This document shows positions 10,702-22,089 of a stretch of 64,000 nt of DNA, in pieces. The stretch is from contig CM028335.1 in NCBI GenBank assembly GCA_016647705.1, positions 12,352,905 through 12,416,904 on the forward strand, in the 5' to 3' direction. The stretch comes from Eucommia ulmoides. Its lineage: Eukaryota; Streptophyta; Magnoliopsida; Garryales; Eucommiaceae. Position 1 is the stretch's first letter. Every line of letters starts with the position of its first letter. The notes beneath the pieces are model-generated. The model saw only the letters and a list, made by a program, of their open reading frames with translations. It did not search any database and was not told the origin of the DNA. The translations under genes and the position numbers were made by a program.

Positions 10702-12728
10702 TGATAGGTGTGATCTACCTACGTATTTCCAAACCAAATTAAGTTAATTTTTGAGCGTTTATATAATATTTTATTATGTTTTAATTAGTTTTCTTACTTT
10801 TTGTATAAATCAGGTGTGTGGGGCAAAAAGATAGGAAACTGGAGCGAAAATGATGTGATCGAACCAAAGCGGATGAAGTTAAGGTGGATAAATGAGCAAG
10901 AAGGCAACATTGTGAAAGAATCCCACCGCCTAGGCGTCCAGACCTCCGCCTAGGCGGTGAAGATGCTGAGAAAATAACAAAGGTTATTGATGGACCACCG
11001 CCTAGGCGGAAAATTCCTTTGCCTAGGCAAAAATCCATCAGAGGAAACAAAGATAGGCTACTGACAACCCATCGCCTAGGCAGAAATTCCTCCGCCTTGG
11101 CAGAAATCCAACAAAAACAATTCTTAGTCCACCGCCCACTTCTTCGCCTAGGCGAACAGCCAAACCGACCTACCTCCGCCTAGGCGGAAATTCCTTCGCC
11201 TAGGTGAAAAACTCCTGCATAGCCTAGATATTTTTAGGATATTTATTTAGATATTTTTCTTATAAATACCATCCCCTCTCCCCCTATCTTGAACCTCCCG
11301 GCCATTTGGGCACCTTAGGCCATATTTAGGCTATAGTTTAGGAGTTTTAGAAGTGGAGCTCACATCCCAAAGTGGAGAAGACGACGAATCGATCGTTGAG
11401 CGTTCTTAGCGGTTTATCTTCTGACGAGGCTAAGTTCTTCTCCATTTCGGGATATGAGATCCACCTCTAAAACTCCTAAACCATAGCCTAAATCTGGCCT
11501 AAGGTGCCCAATGGCCAGGGGGTTCAAGATAAGGGGAGAGGGGATGGTATTTATAAGCAAAATATCTAAATAAATATCCTAAAAATATCTAGGTTGTGCA
11601 GGAGGTTTTCGCCTAGGCGGAGGTAGGTCGGTTTGGCTGTTCGTCTAGGCGAAGAAGTGGGCGGTGGACTGGGAATTGTTTATGCTGGATTTTCGCCTAG
11701 GTGGAGGAATTTACGCCTAAGCGGTGGGCTATCGGTAGCCTATCTTTGTTTCCTCTGATGGATTTTTACCTTGGCAAAGGAATTTTTCACCTAGGCGGTG
11801 GTCCATCAGTAACCTTTGTTATTTTCTCAGCATTTTCACCGCCTAGGCGGAGGTCTGGATGCCTAGGCGGTGGGATTCTTTCACAATGTTGCCTCCTTGC
11901 TCATTTATCCACCGTAACTTCATCCGCTTTGTTTCGATGACATCGTTTTCTCTCCAGTTTCCTATCTTTTTGCCCCCACACACATGATTTATACAAAAAG
12001 TAAGAAAACTAATTAAAACATAATAAAATACTATATAAACGCTCGAAAACCAACTTAATTCGGGATGTGAGCTCTACCTCTAAAACTCTTAAACTATAGC
12101 CTAAATATAGCCTAAGGTGCCCAAATGGCCGGGGGGTTCAAGATAGGGGGAGAGGGGATGGTTTTTATAAGAAAAATATCTAAATAAATATCCTAAAAAT
12201 ATCTAGGCTGTGCAGAGGGTTTCCGCCTAGGCGAAAAAATTTCCGCCTAGGCGGAGGTAGGTCGTTTTGGCTATTCGCCTAGGTGAAGAAGTAGGCGGTG
12301 GATTGGGAATTGTTTCTACTAGAGTTTTGCCTAGGCGGAGGAATTTCTTCCTAGGCGGTGGGCTGTCAGCAGCCTATCTTTGTTTCCTTTGATGGATTTC
12401 CGCCTAGGCGAAGGAATTTTCCGCCTAGGCGGTGGTCCATCAATAACCTTTGTTTTTTTCTCAGCATCTTCACCACCTAGGTGGAGGTTTGGATGCCTAA
12501 GCAGTGGGATTCTTTCACAATGTTTCCTCTTTGCTCATTTATCTACTGTAACTTCGTCTGCCTTGGTTCGATCACATCGTTTTCGCTACAGTTTCCTATC
12601 TTTTTGCCCCACATACCTGATTTATACAAAAAGTAAGAAAACTAATTAAAAGATAATAAAATACTATATAAACGCTTGAAAACCAACTTAATTCGGTTTG
12701 AAAATACGTAGGTAGATCACACCTATCA
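10702..12728. mobile_element. Three-armed inverted array of Athila-like LTR segments
   Basis: A 2027-bp insertion sits in the Copia reverse transcriptase region and is flanked by perfect CATGA duplications (10697-10701, 12729-12733). Arm 1 (about 10702-11391) starts TGATAGGTGTGATC and runs through a TATA box (CTTATAAATACC) into the R region. Arm 2 (about 11436-12060) and arm 3 (about 12061-12728) are reverse-complement copies of it, and arm 3 ends GATCACACCTATCA. Both outer ends are therefore the same LTR end (U3), inverted. Each arm carries several CCGCCTAGGCGG palindromes. There is no gene inside. A loop of about 45 bases (11392-11435) lies between arms 1 and 2. Confidence 0.8.
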
Positions 12729-12733
12729 CATGA

Positions 12734-13735
12734 ACAATTTGATAACGTGATTTTCGAATATGGTTTCAAAATTAATGGTTAAGACAAATGTCTATATTAC
12801 AAAGAAAATACTGGGGGTAGTGTTATTTTGTGTCTTTATGTAGATGATATACTTATTTTTGGAACCAATCTTAAGATTGTAGAGGATATTAAGTGATACT
12901 TATCTAAGAATTTTGACATGAATGATTGGGGAGAAACGTATGTGATTTTAGGAATGAAATTAGAGAAAATCTCTAGTTGTATAACCCTCGATCAGTCAAG
13001 TACTGTAGAGAAAATGTTGAAGAAGTTTGAGTATTGGGATGTAAAACCTGTTAGCACCTCATGATTCTAGTGTACATCTGAAAAAGAACAAAGGTCAGCC
13101 GATATCTCAATTGAAGTATTCCCAGATGATCGTATCACTTTTATATCTATCTAACAAGTCTAGACCTGATATTTGTTATGTTGTTGGAAGACTGAGTAGA
13201 TACACTCACAACCCTAGTAAGGAACATTGGATAGTATTAGAAAGTATTTGTAAGTGTCTTAGAGGAACTTTAGATTTCACATTATGCTACAAAGTTATCC
13301 AAGTGTAGTTGAATGTTTTAGTGGTTCAAATTCGATTTCTAATAGTTTTAATGGGCAATCCACCACTGAGTTTGTATTTTTATTAGGAGGAGTTGCTATA
13401 TCTTGGGGCTTTAAGAAACTAACTATTATTTCAAGGAATACAATGGAGACAAAATTTATAGCACTTGATACCTTATGTGCGGAAGCAAAATGGATTAAAA
13501 ACTTACTTTCAGATTTGTCTTTAGTTAGTAAACCTATTTCTTCTATACAAATAAGAAAATGAATAGACATATACAAGTAAGAAAATGAATAGACATATAT
13601 AAGTAAGATACAAGTTTGTTAAAAGTATGTTGAAAAGAGATATAATATCACTAAATTTTGTGAGATCAGAAAGTAACATTACTGATTATTTGACCAAAGG
13701 TCTATCTAGGAATGCAGTCCAAGATTTGTCGAGGG
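12734..13735 (+). pseudogene. Copia reverse transcriptase and RNase H remnant
   Basis: It resumes immediately after the inserted array. LYVDDILIFG at about 12837 is the Copia reverse transcriptase YVDD active site. The frame at 13111-13308 (SRPDICYVVGRLSRY, HNPSKEHW) and the overlapping 13284-13562 frame (WGFKKLTIISRNTMETKFIAL, CAEAKWIK) match the connection and RNase H regions. The C-terminal text near 13670-13735 (NITDYLTKGL) is the usual end of pol. It is a fossil with several breaks. Confidence 0.8.
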
Positions 13736-14598
13736 GGATGGGTCTAAGCCCACAAGGAATCCACCTAGGGAAGTAACCCAACCTCTGTGATTAGGAACCC
13801 CATAAGGAGGTTCAATGGGTAGAAACAATTAATATTGTGTGATGTATTGACCAATACCTAATATTAGAAGGATATTCTCAAGAGATATTCTTCTACTCAT
13901 CCCTATGGAAATAATGTTGATGAAGTGTGATGTTAACGAAGGGTTTTAACACTGAATAAAACCAAAGCAGAAAAACTCCTACAGGATATATGTCACATAT
14001 ACCCTTGGAGGACTCACCTAAATGAGAGTTGTCGTGAGGCTGCGACTATGAGGATAGGGTTGTTCCCTAATAACTTTCATGAGAATCAAGATTAAAGTGC
14101 ATGGCCATTAATAGCACTAACCCACGAAGTATGTCTAAATTTCGATGTTGTGTGTGTAATGGTTGAACTTTAACTTAAAGGGTTTAGTTTAAGACATAAT
14201 TCTCTATGATTCTTCAGAGGAAAAACTGTTAACACTAAGTGAGGTTCAAGTCCTGAAAAACACCTTTGCCTAATGGATAGTATAAAGTTGTCTATATTTT
14301 CTATATACGTTAAATAAGGGTTTTGAAATTTGTGGGGGATTGTTATAAACCTTGTAAGGGTCTCTTCTTCTCTATTTTTTTTTTCTTAATTAAAAGTTTC
14401 AAAACCTCCATTTTAAGTTATTAAATTTTCCGTTTTTTGATAATTATTATTATTAATTTTCAATTTTTATTTTTGTGTTTATTGTCATTTATTGTGTTTA
14501 TTATTATTTTGTAACTCCAATAACTTTTAAACACAAATAATTCAAAAACCAAAACAAGAAAGGAAATTAAACACAAATAATGCATAAGAAGGTTATAA
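13736..14598 (+). other. Copia 3' untranslated region and start of 3' LTR
   Basis: About 600 bases without coding potential follow pol, as in some Copia lineages. They end in a purine tract (TTTGTGGGGGAT) directly before TGTTATAAACC at 14341, which I take as the LTR start. The LTR end is not identified, because the Mutator-like element begins at 14609. Confidence 0.55.
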
Positions 14599-14608
14599 TG
14601 GTAAACTA

Positions 14609-15545
14609 CGGTATATGCCATTGACCTTCCCTATCATTTTGTTCTATACCAAATACCACCTATGTCATTTTACAAATATTAGAGACCTCCCCTATCTTTT
14701 TACTCAAACACCATGTACCTCCCTTTGGACAAAATATCCCTTAGGTTATTTTTAAAAACAATTCATTAGTACCTCTATATTTTTAAAATTATATTTTTTA
14801 CCCTTAACTTTTTAAATAATTATATTTACCTCTTACCACCACCCAACTCCCACCACCAACCGCCATCGCCGCCGTCGCCACCCACTTCCCACTGCCGCCA
14901 CCTAACACCACCTCCCACCACCCACCGCCCAACTCTCCCGCCACCACCCATTGTCGCCACCACTACCCACCGCCCATCGCCGCCACCACCAACCCCCCCA
15001 CCACCAGAGAAAGAGAGAGAAAAGGGTTAATGAAAGAGTTAATTTTTATTTATTTTATTTTATTTTTTTAATGAAATGGTTAAAAAAATATATATTTTTG
15101 AAAATGGGAGTATGTAGTGGCGGAGGGTGGTAGGTGGCGATGGTGGAAAGTGGTGGCGGGTAGTGGGCGCCAACAGCGGGAGGTGATATTGGGTGGGTGG
15201 TGGCGGTGGGAGGGGGTGGGAGGCGGCAGTGAGAGGTGGCGGCAGGTGGTGGGTGGCGGTGGCTGTAAAAGGTGGTGGTGGCGGTGGGGGCAGTGGTAGG
15301 AGATGACGATGGATATATATAAATTAAAAGGTTATTTATGTATTTTACTTTTTTATTATTTAATTATTTTTTAAATAGTCAAGGGTAAAATTAGTATTAT
15401 AATAAATTTTTATTATTTTTTAATTAATAAGGGAGTTAAATGGTGTTTGAACAAAAAGACAGGTAAGGTCTCTGGTATTTATAAAATGACAGTGGAGATA
15501 TCTAGTATAGTGTAAAATGACAGGTGAGGTCAATGGCATATACCC
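14609..15545. mobile_element. Mutator-like non-autonomous element with long terminal inverted repeats
   Basis: Ends read CGGTATATGCCATTGACC at the left and, reverse-complemented, GGGTATATGCCATTGACC at the right. The inverted repeats can be followed for about 220 bp with moderate divergence. Perfect 10-bp duplications TGGTAAACTA flank it (14599-14608, 15546-15555), within the 8-11 bp range known for Mutator-like elements. The interior is a CCACC-rich arm (about 14835-15005) facing a GGTGG-rich arm (about 15115-15300), so the whole element can fold back on itself. No transposase is seen, so it would depend on an enzyme from elsewhere. Confidence 0.85.
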
Positions 15546-15555
15546 TGGTAAACTA

Positions 15556-15963
15556 TGTTAAAACCGAAAATAGAGAGATGAGTAAAATATAATTTATTTT
15601 TGAAAATGGGTAAAAAAATATAAAATAAAAATGGGGATAAAAAATCCTCTATTTTCCTGGACAATAAAACATTACATTTCTTGAATTAATTTTACATTCC
15701 ATTTTAATAAAGTTCCGCTCATACCGTCGAGATTTTTTTTAAAAAAAAATTGAGTTGAAGTTATTAGTTCGTTTTGATTAGATATTATATTTTAATTATA
15801 TATTTTGGGTATTATAAAAGTGTAGAATTATAAAGTAAGTTACAGGACTTGAAATTATATTTTGATTTTGATACCATTAAAAATTATACAAATTACAGAA
15901 AGTGGGATACATCTATGAATTGCTTTTTTGTATTGTTTTATTACCTATAGACAACTAGGAATC
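15556..15963. other. AT-rich intervening DNA
   Basis: About 400 bases of AT-rich sequence with no gene, repeat or element end that I can recognise. It may be the older DNA into which the flanking DNA transposons inserted. Confidence 0.5.
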
Positions 15964-15966
15964 TAA

Positions 15967-16684
15967 GGGCCCGTTTGGTTAGGGTTCCAACCAAACCCAA
16001 CCCAATCCAACCCAAAAATTCAGGGATTGATTGTTGGGAACACGTTTGGCAACGCACAAAACCCAACCCAACCCAAAAAATAGGAATCAATTCTCAAAAT
16101 CATAAAGAAACCAGAAACAAAAAAAAAATGTTTCTTTTTGTGCCCAAAAAACTCAACCCAAAGTTCTCAACTTCCGACTTCATCTGCCGGCTGACCACCA
16201 CCACCCGCCGCCGCCTGCCGCCGCCGGCCACCGTTCGGCGACCATCGCCGGCCGCCGCCGCTGCCGTCTGGCGACCGTCCGGCGACTGACCGCTGTCTCC
16301 GGCAACCTTCGACGGTCTTCCGCTGCTGGCGGTTACCTCTGGCGACCATCGCCGGCCGCCGCCCTCCGCCGTCCGGCGATCGTCCGCCATCTCCGGCGAC
16401 CTTCCACTGCCGCCGGCCACCTCCGCCGCTGGCGGCGGCCGTCCGGCCACCTTGCCGCCGCCGCCGTCGTCTGGCCACCACCAAACAGAAAAAAAAATAA
16501 AAAAAAATAAAAAAATTAGTTTTAGGATAAAATCGTTACCAAACACATTTTGTTCTCAACACAAAATAAAAATTGTCGTTACCAAATGTAATTCTATTCC
16601 CAAAATTCTCAACCCAACCCAATTCAACTCAACCCAACCCATTCCAGTTGGGTTCAAAAAAGTGGGAACTAACCAAACGCCACC
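15967..16684. mobile_element. PIF/Harbinger-type MITE (Tourist-like)
   Basis: Ends are GGGCCCGTTTGGTTAGGG and, reverse-complemented, GGTGGCGTTTGGTTAG, with TAA on each side (15964-15966, 16685-16687). A 3-bp TAA/TTA target and GTTTGGTT-type ends are typical of PIF/Harbinger MITEs. The sub-terminal regions are AACCCAACCC-rich. The centre (about 16185-16475) is a CCG/CCGG-rich block of about 75% GC by eye, very unlike its surroundings. Reading frames across that block are compositional and not genes. Confidence 0.8.
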
Positions 16685-16687
16685 TAA

Positions 16688-16955
16688 CCTTCCTTATTTT
16701 TTAGTTTTAATAATAATATTTCGCAATTTGTGTTTAATTTATAGTCCTCCTCATCCACGATCGACCAACTGTCGAATTATACTGCCCTCAAGATTTATCA
16801 GGAAGTTAACAATGAAATGTTTGGTCATGATATGTGTAATTTCCATTTGTGCATTTTAGATTTGAATGTCAGTATTCGCTCCCTCATTTCAAAATCAATC
16901 AAATTCTCAAATTGTTTTCACTCTTTCATCCTTTGGCAATCTATAGCAGGTTAGG

Positions 16956-16990
<35 letters not shown>

Positions 16991-18020
16991 ATTTCGTCGA
17001 TATGCTAATTTAGAATGTTCGGTTTGGTTTATTCCGTTTCGTCTTCAATATATTGTTGTTCTTATATGGTCATCGATATATCTCATTTTGGTTGAGCGAG
17101 ATTTTTCGATATGCTCATTTAGAATGTTCATATTTGTATATTTAGTTCATATTGAAGATTCTGGTGTCTTTTTCAATTTTAGTGTTGTGAATATTCATTG
17201 GCCATTTGACCATCTACAATCTGTTTCGTTAATGAAAATGAGCATTCACTAATGGCAAGTGAATGTTCACTAGAGAAATATAGTTTGAATGTTCACTATC
17301 ATCAACATGTGATCGTTTCAATTTGATCAAATTTTCAGTAGAAAATATTATTTGAATGTCAAACAAATAGAGTGTGATGAATTTGTTTTTGTTGGAGATG
17401 CATATATTTATGGCATTCTATGTGAATTTTTGAGGGTATATAACAATACATGAAACAAATTCTATGACTAGCTAAACATTTTTAATCACCAAATGCCCTA
17501 TTTTATTAAAGGATAATTTCAATTTAAAAGATAGTGAAGGTTCACTATCTTAAGCGAACATTCACTTTTATTTTGATATATTGGAATAAGTGACGCTTGA
17601 CGATTGTAGTGGACATAATGACATTATTTATAAATTACATGGTATCTAGGGGCAACGGTTTAAGAAAATTTAATTACTATTTAGTAAACATTCTTTGAGG
17701 ATTAAAAATTAATGTTCACTGATTCATATTTTTTTTTAATACGTAAAATCTACTCTATAATAAAATACCCATGATAAAATAAGTGCGTTAGTGCTCTTGA
17801 AAATGAGGAGAGAGAGAGAGGGGAAGGGGACATAGATTTGAGGAATTTTGAAAAAACAATTGAAAAATGAAAAAAGTTAATTAAAAAGCATGATTAAGGA
17901 TTGAGGATATGCTTATAAAATGGATAGTGGAAAAGGTTGGATTTATATGTCTCATATTCAATAGCTTCAGGTGAGTGAATGAATGGGATTTCAAACAGAA
18001 AAAACATGAAACAACATATG
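16688..18020. other. Unassigned AT-rich stretch with GAATGTTCAC motifs
   Basis: No gene found. Between about 17005 and 17760 the motif GAATGTTCAC and variants recur many times in irregular spacing. The same motif family recurs at 43870-44520, so the two stretches probably belong to one uncharacterised repeat family. There is a (TA)n tract at 16955-16987 and a short (AG)n run near 17808. Confidence 0.5.
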
Positions 18021-18291
18021 ATCGGAACTTTTCATTACTTTTTCTATAGTTAGACCGTTTTGCACTTTGCTTTTCTATGGTATTTTTCGTCACCATTTTA
18101 TCCCTTGTAATTAGGCTTTGTTGTACTTTATTCCGTAATGTAGGTCAAACTATAGGAAGATAAAGTGCTAACAAGAGGGGTAAAATACAACAAATGCCTA
18201 ATTACAGGGGGCAAAATGGTGACGCGTATACTACAGGGGACAGAATGCAAAACGATCTAACTATAAGGAGTAAAGCGTAATTAATCCCATA
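18021..18291. mobile_element. Foldback MITE, probably Mutator-type
   Basis: The left arm (about 18040-18125: TATAGTTAGACCGTTTTGCA, then GTCACCATTTTATCCC, then GTAATTAGGCTTTGTTGTA) is repeated in reverse complement on the right (about 18180-18275). The two arms form a hairpin around a short centre. The outermost text (CTTTACTCCTTATAG) resembles common plant Mutator-type terminal repeats. Exact ends and target duplication are not clear to me. Confidence 0.6.
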
Positions 18292-18591
18292 TCCTTACTG
18301 TTCGGATTCATGGCGGCCATCAAATTGAAAAAAAAAAAATCTCAATCTTCTTGGGATGAAACCGAGTATGCAACAATGGATATGTTTTGTCTTTTAACGA
18401 TTATCTTTAATTGTTAATATTTCTATTTGTTAATAAATGACGACTTTATGTCATTGTTGAAAGGATTATTTAGGGTTAATTCCATTTTATAAACAGATCC
18501 CATGTTCCAATAAACTTAGTTTATGAAAGCACATTTATTCATTTATTTTATTTTTTTGCAAGAACTTTATTGTTCATTTTGATATGCCAAT
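18292..18591. other. Intervening DNA, nothing recognised
   Basis: About 300 AT-rich bases between the foldback MITE and the solo LTR, with no identifiable feature. Confidence 0.5.
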
Positions 18592-18596
18592 AATAC

Positions 18597-20535
18597 TGTT
18601 GAAACTAATATTTTTATGAACAATTAAACGTTAATATTTTATGAAATTAATATTTTTACTAAGTGATTTCAAATTTATTGTTTCATGTAATTTGATTAAG
18701 AAGAGGAATCGTTGAAAAAAATATAACGGGTGCAAAATGGATATAATGAATACATGAAGAGTTTTGAAGACATTAAAAGCAAATAGGTGAAAACAACTCT
18801 TTACTTACATACTTTTAATATAACTTGAATTAGGATTACACACGACACTTTGAAATGAATTAATCTTATGTGTGTTGTGATTATTTTAGGGGTCTAAAGT
18901 GTGTTTTATAATGTTCTAGTATGCGAAATGGTTACGGTTAAGGACCTAATTGAAAAATTGATTTTTGATGCTTAAAATGATAAGCTTTTGGGTCAATTTG
19001 ATCAACCGACGAAAGAGGTAAGTCGACTAACCGAAACAATGTGTTTTGGAAGTAGAATAGATGACCTACTGGTTGACCGACAATATGGGTCGGTTGATTG
19101 ATGAGAACAGTAGCCGAATTTGGAAGAAGTAAGGACCACCTTGTGGTCCAATCGGTCAACTGACCGGATCAGCACAATGGTCAATTAATTGAACGTTGTG
19201 AGAGGTTCGTCAACCAATGACAATGTGCCGGTCGACTGACAGGTTTAATTAAAAAGTTGATTGATATGTTTCTAGTCAATCCAATTTGGTTTTGATGATT
19301 CATACAAAGGTTTTTAATGGGATTTAAAATATTTTCATTGTACATCAAGAAATATATCATTCTTATTTAATTGATCCATTTAATTAAATATTTTTTTAAT
19401 TAAAGTGATTAAATACTTCCTATTTTTATGAATTTCAATTTGAAAAAATTTACGGACCAAAATAAATTTTTCCAAGTATGTTTTTTTTTAATAAAAAATA
19501 TCTATTTTGAATATATATGATATATGGGGTCTTGGAATGTCATTTTTAGCAATGACATTTGAAGACTAACCATTAGAGATCTAATTTGGTCAATTAATAG
19601 AGATTTGTAGGATTGGGATTTAATACATCAAGAACATTAGCCTTCTATTATTCTAAGGTGAGATTATATTCGAAATTTTTGATCTAAGGCACTCAGTGTT
19701 GTGTCACTGATATATGTTCTTTATTATGAAATCGTTATTACTTTCGGCGAATCTCAGTGAGATCCTTCCATGCTTTCTTTATTACTTAGATTATTACTGA
19801 TTTATTACTTGATTAAGACACTTTTAAAAAAATCGTTTTTGAACATAATTCTTGAAAATATTTTAAAAGATTTTCATTGAAAAATCTGATTACGTGCAAC
19901 TTATGTGCTACCTATTTTATAAAATTAGATTTGTTTATCTCACATTGTATCTATTACGTAGTATTATCCAGGACATTAATTGAGTATATCTGTATTGAGG
20001 CGGTAGAAGTTTCTCGTGGAAAGAAACTTGCTATTTTTTGTATTTGCGAGTTTGAGCGAATTAGACATGTTTGAGTTGGTGTCTAATCAGGATAGCTAGG
20101 TTTCGATCTTTAGCCTGAGAAAATGATTAGGGTTTGATCTTTAACCTGAAAAAAGATTAGGGTAGTTTTTATCCTTTAAAAAGATTAGGTTATGATTCTT
20201 TCTATAATTAGAAAGAGAAAATATTTTTCCTAAGTCTATGAAAATGATAAGTGTAATAGAGTGAGAGAGTGATAGGTTGATTCTGAGCATGTGAAAAGAA
20301 TCAAGTTTGATTCTGAACCTGCAAAAAGAACCAGGATGGTTAGGGTTTGATTTTGAGCTTGGGAAAAGAATTAGACTGGTCTTCAGCCTATGAAAAAAAT
20401 TGTAAGAGTTTGATTCCTACCTATGAAAGGAATTGGAGTTTAGTAGATTGTGAATCTCCGTGGAGCTATGGGGACTGAATTTAGGTATGAGTAGTTTACC
20501 AAATCAGGATATATCGTTGTGTACTGTATTGTTAT
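18597..20535 (+). mobile_element. SIRE-like Copia solo LTR, first part (outermost shell of nest)
   Basis: It begins TGTTGAAACTAATA, which aligns with the LTR start at 59242, and continues through the same landmarks (GGTCAACTGACCGG motifs, a CTCACATTGTATCTATTACG text, GAATCTCCGTGGAGC, AGGATATATCGTTG). It stops where a second, inverted LTR begins and resumes at 35141-35300, ending GGCCAACA. AATAC stands directly before the start (18592-18596) and after the resumed end (35301-35305), a perfect 5-bp target duplication. Combined length is about 2.1 kb, close to the 2262 bp of the LTR at 59242. Confidence 0.85.
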
Positions 20536-22084
20536 TGTTGATTCAGTGAGCTACCCAAGAGAGGGGGGAGGGGGAATTGAGTAGTTATAAAAATTTAAAC
20601 AATTAAATCCTTCAACACTTAATTTATTAAATAATCAATTTATTATAAATAAATTATTATATTTGTTACGCAGTGGATAAATGTTTATATTCTAAGTACA
20701 CACCCAAACAAAATATGATAAAAGTAATAACAAAGTAACATATCAAGATATATATTGGTTCAACAAGCTAACCTTACCTAATCCAGTTCTCTAAGCTCCA
20801 TGGAGATTCACAACCACTAACCCTGATTCCTTTATCAGGTAGGAACCAAATCCTTACAATGATTATTTTACCAGGCTCAGAATCAACCTTTATAATTTTT
20901 CTTTTCTCAGACTAAGGTAGAACCTTATCTTTTTACCAAGCTAAAGATCAAACCTAATTCTATTACAGGAAAAGTCAACACCTAATCCTTTTATAGGCTA
21001 AAGATCAAACCTAATCATTTTAACATGCTAAAGATTAAACCTCACGACTCTCACAAGTATCCTTTTCACAATTTACTTAATTCAATTAAGGAAGAATCAA
21101 AATCTAATTCTTTTCAAGAGAAAAGAATAACCTAACATTTTTATACTTATGACAAATATCAAACTCTAATCTTTTTATCGGAAAAGATTGAAACCTAGTT
21201 ACCCTGACCAGATACTGGCCTAACCGTGTCTAATTCGCTCAAACTCACAAATACATAAAAATTTGAGTTTATTCTCATAAGGAGTTTCTACCATCTCAAA
21301 ACATATATACTCGATTAATGCCCTGAAATTTACTACATGATAGATACAATGTGAGGCAAATTAATATCTGATTATAAATAAGTGTGAGCAACACAAAATA
21401 AAGCACGTAATCAGATAAACACACAAAATCGTTTTAAAAAGATTTTTATGCTTTTAAATTTGAAAACGATTTTCAACGATCTTAACAATTAAGCAAATAT
21501 AACAATATGAAATCACAATAAGGAATAATAGCTGAGAAATATCTCACAGGTATAACACCGAAGAATGTAAATAGAATTACAAGACAACACAAATCAGTGA
21601 CGTCAAAATAATCAGCGCTTTAGATCAAGAATGTAACATGATATCTCTCTCGAATGAATCTTAGGAATTGATGTTTTTTATGTGTTTTATCACAACCTCG
21701 CATGTCTAATTATATAAACCAGTATCAAGCCCTCCAACGACTACTTTTCAAAAGATATGCCTCTAAAAGGCACTCTTAGACCTCGTGTAATAATCTCTTT
21801 CAATTCTGGGATATTTCACTTAAAAATAATTTTCAAAAATCTCAAATAAGTCCATAAAATATTTCTCAATTATCAATTAAAAAGATAGAAAGTATTTAAC
21901 TAACCAAATTGAGAGAATCATTTAATATGTGAATCAAATCAGTACAAGTTTAAAACATATGGACAATATCTTCAACAAGATCAGATCTCCCGAATTTCTC
22001 CCTTGGAATCATAAAAAATGACTAGTTTTTGAACAAAAGACCAAGATCCTCTAAATCTCAACTGAAACAGTCAGTTGATCGATT
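20536..22084 (-). mobile_element. Inverted SIRE-like solo LTR, first part (second shell of nest)
   Basis: Starting TGTTGATTCAGTGAGC, this is the reverse complement of the SIRE-like LTR, beginning from its 3' end. Landmarks match in reverse (GCTCCATGGAGATTC, ACAATGTGAGG). It continues at 34345-35135 beyond the inserted Ty3 element. Flanks are GTTAT (20531-20535) and ATTAT (35136-35140), a duplication with one mismatch. Together with the outer LTR it forms a long imperfect palindrome. Confidence 0.8.
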
Positions 22085-22089
22085 CCAGG

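Larger units (their letters stand above)
8906..14598 (+). mobile_element. Ty1/Copia retrotransposon fossil
   Basis: Copia order is visible left to right: gag with a zinc knuckle, protease and pre-integrase, part of integrase, part of reverse transcriptase, RNase H, a 3' untranslated stretch, a purine tract (GTGGGGGAT before 14341), and an LTR starting at 14341 (TGTTATAAACC). No 5' LTR is recognisable, because the copy begins right at the end of the Tat LTR. It is heavily decayed, with many breaks and missing parts, and is interrupted by the insertion at 10702-12728. A Mutator-like element lies in or beside its 3' LTR. Confidence 0.8.

Noticed and set aside
16100-16546. Overlapping Arg/Gly/Pro-rich frames on both strands
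   Set aside because: Low-complexity CCG-rich block inside a MITE. Frames stay open because stop codons are rare at this composition.
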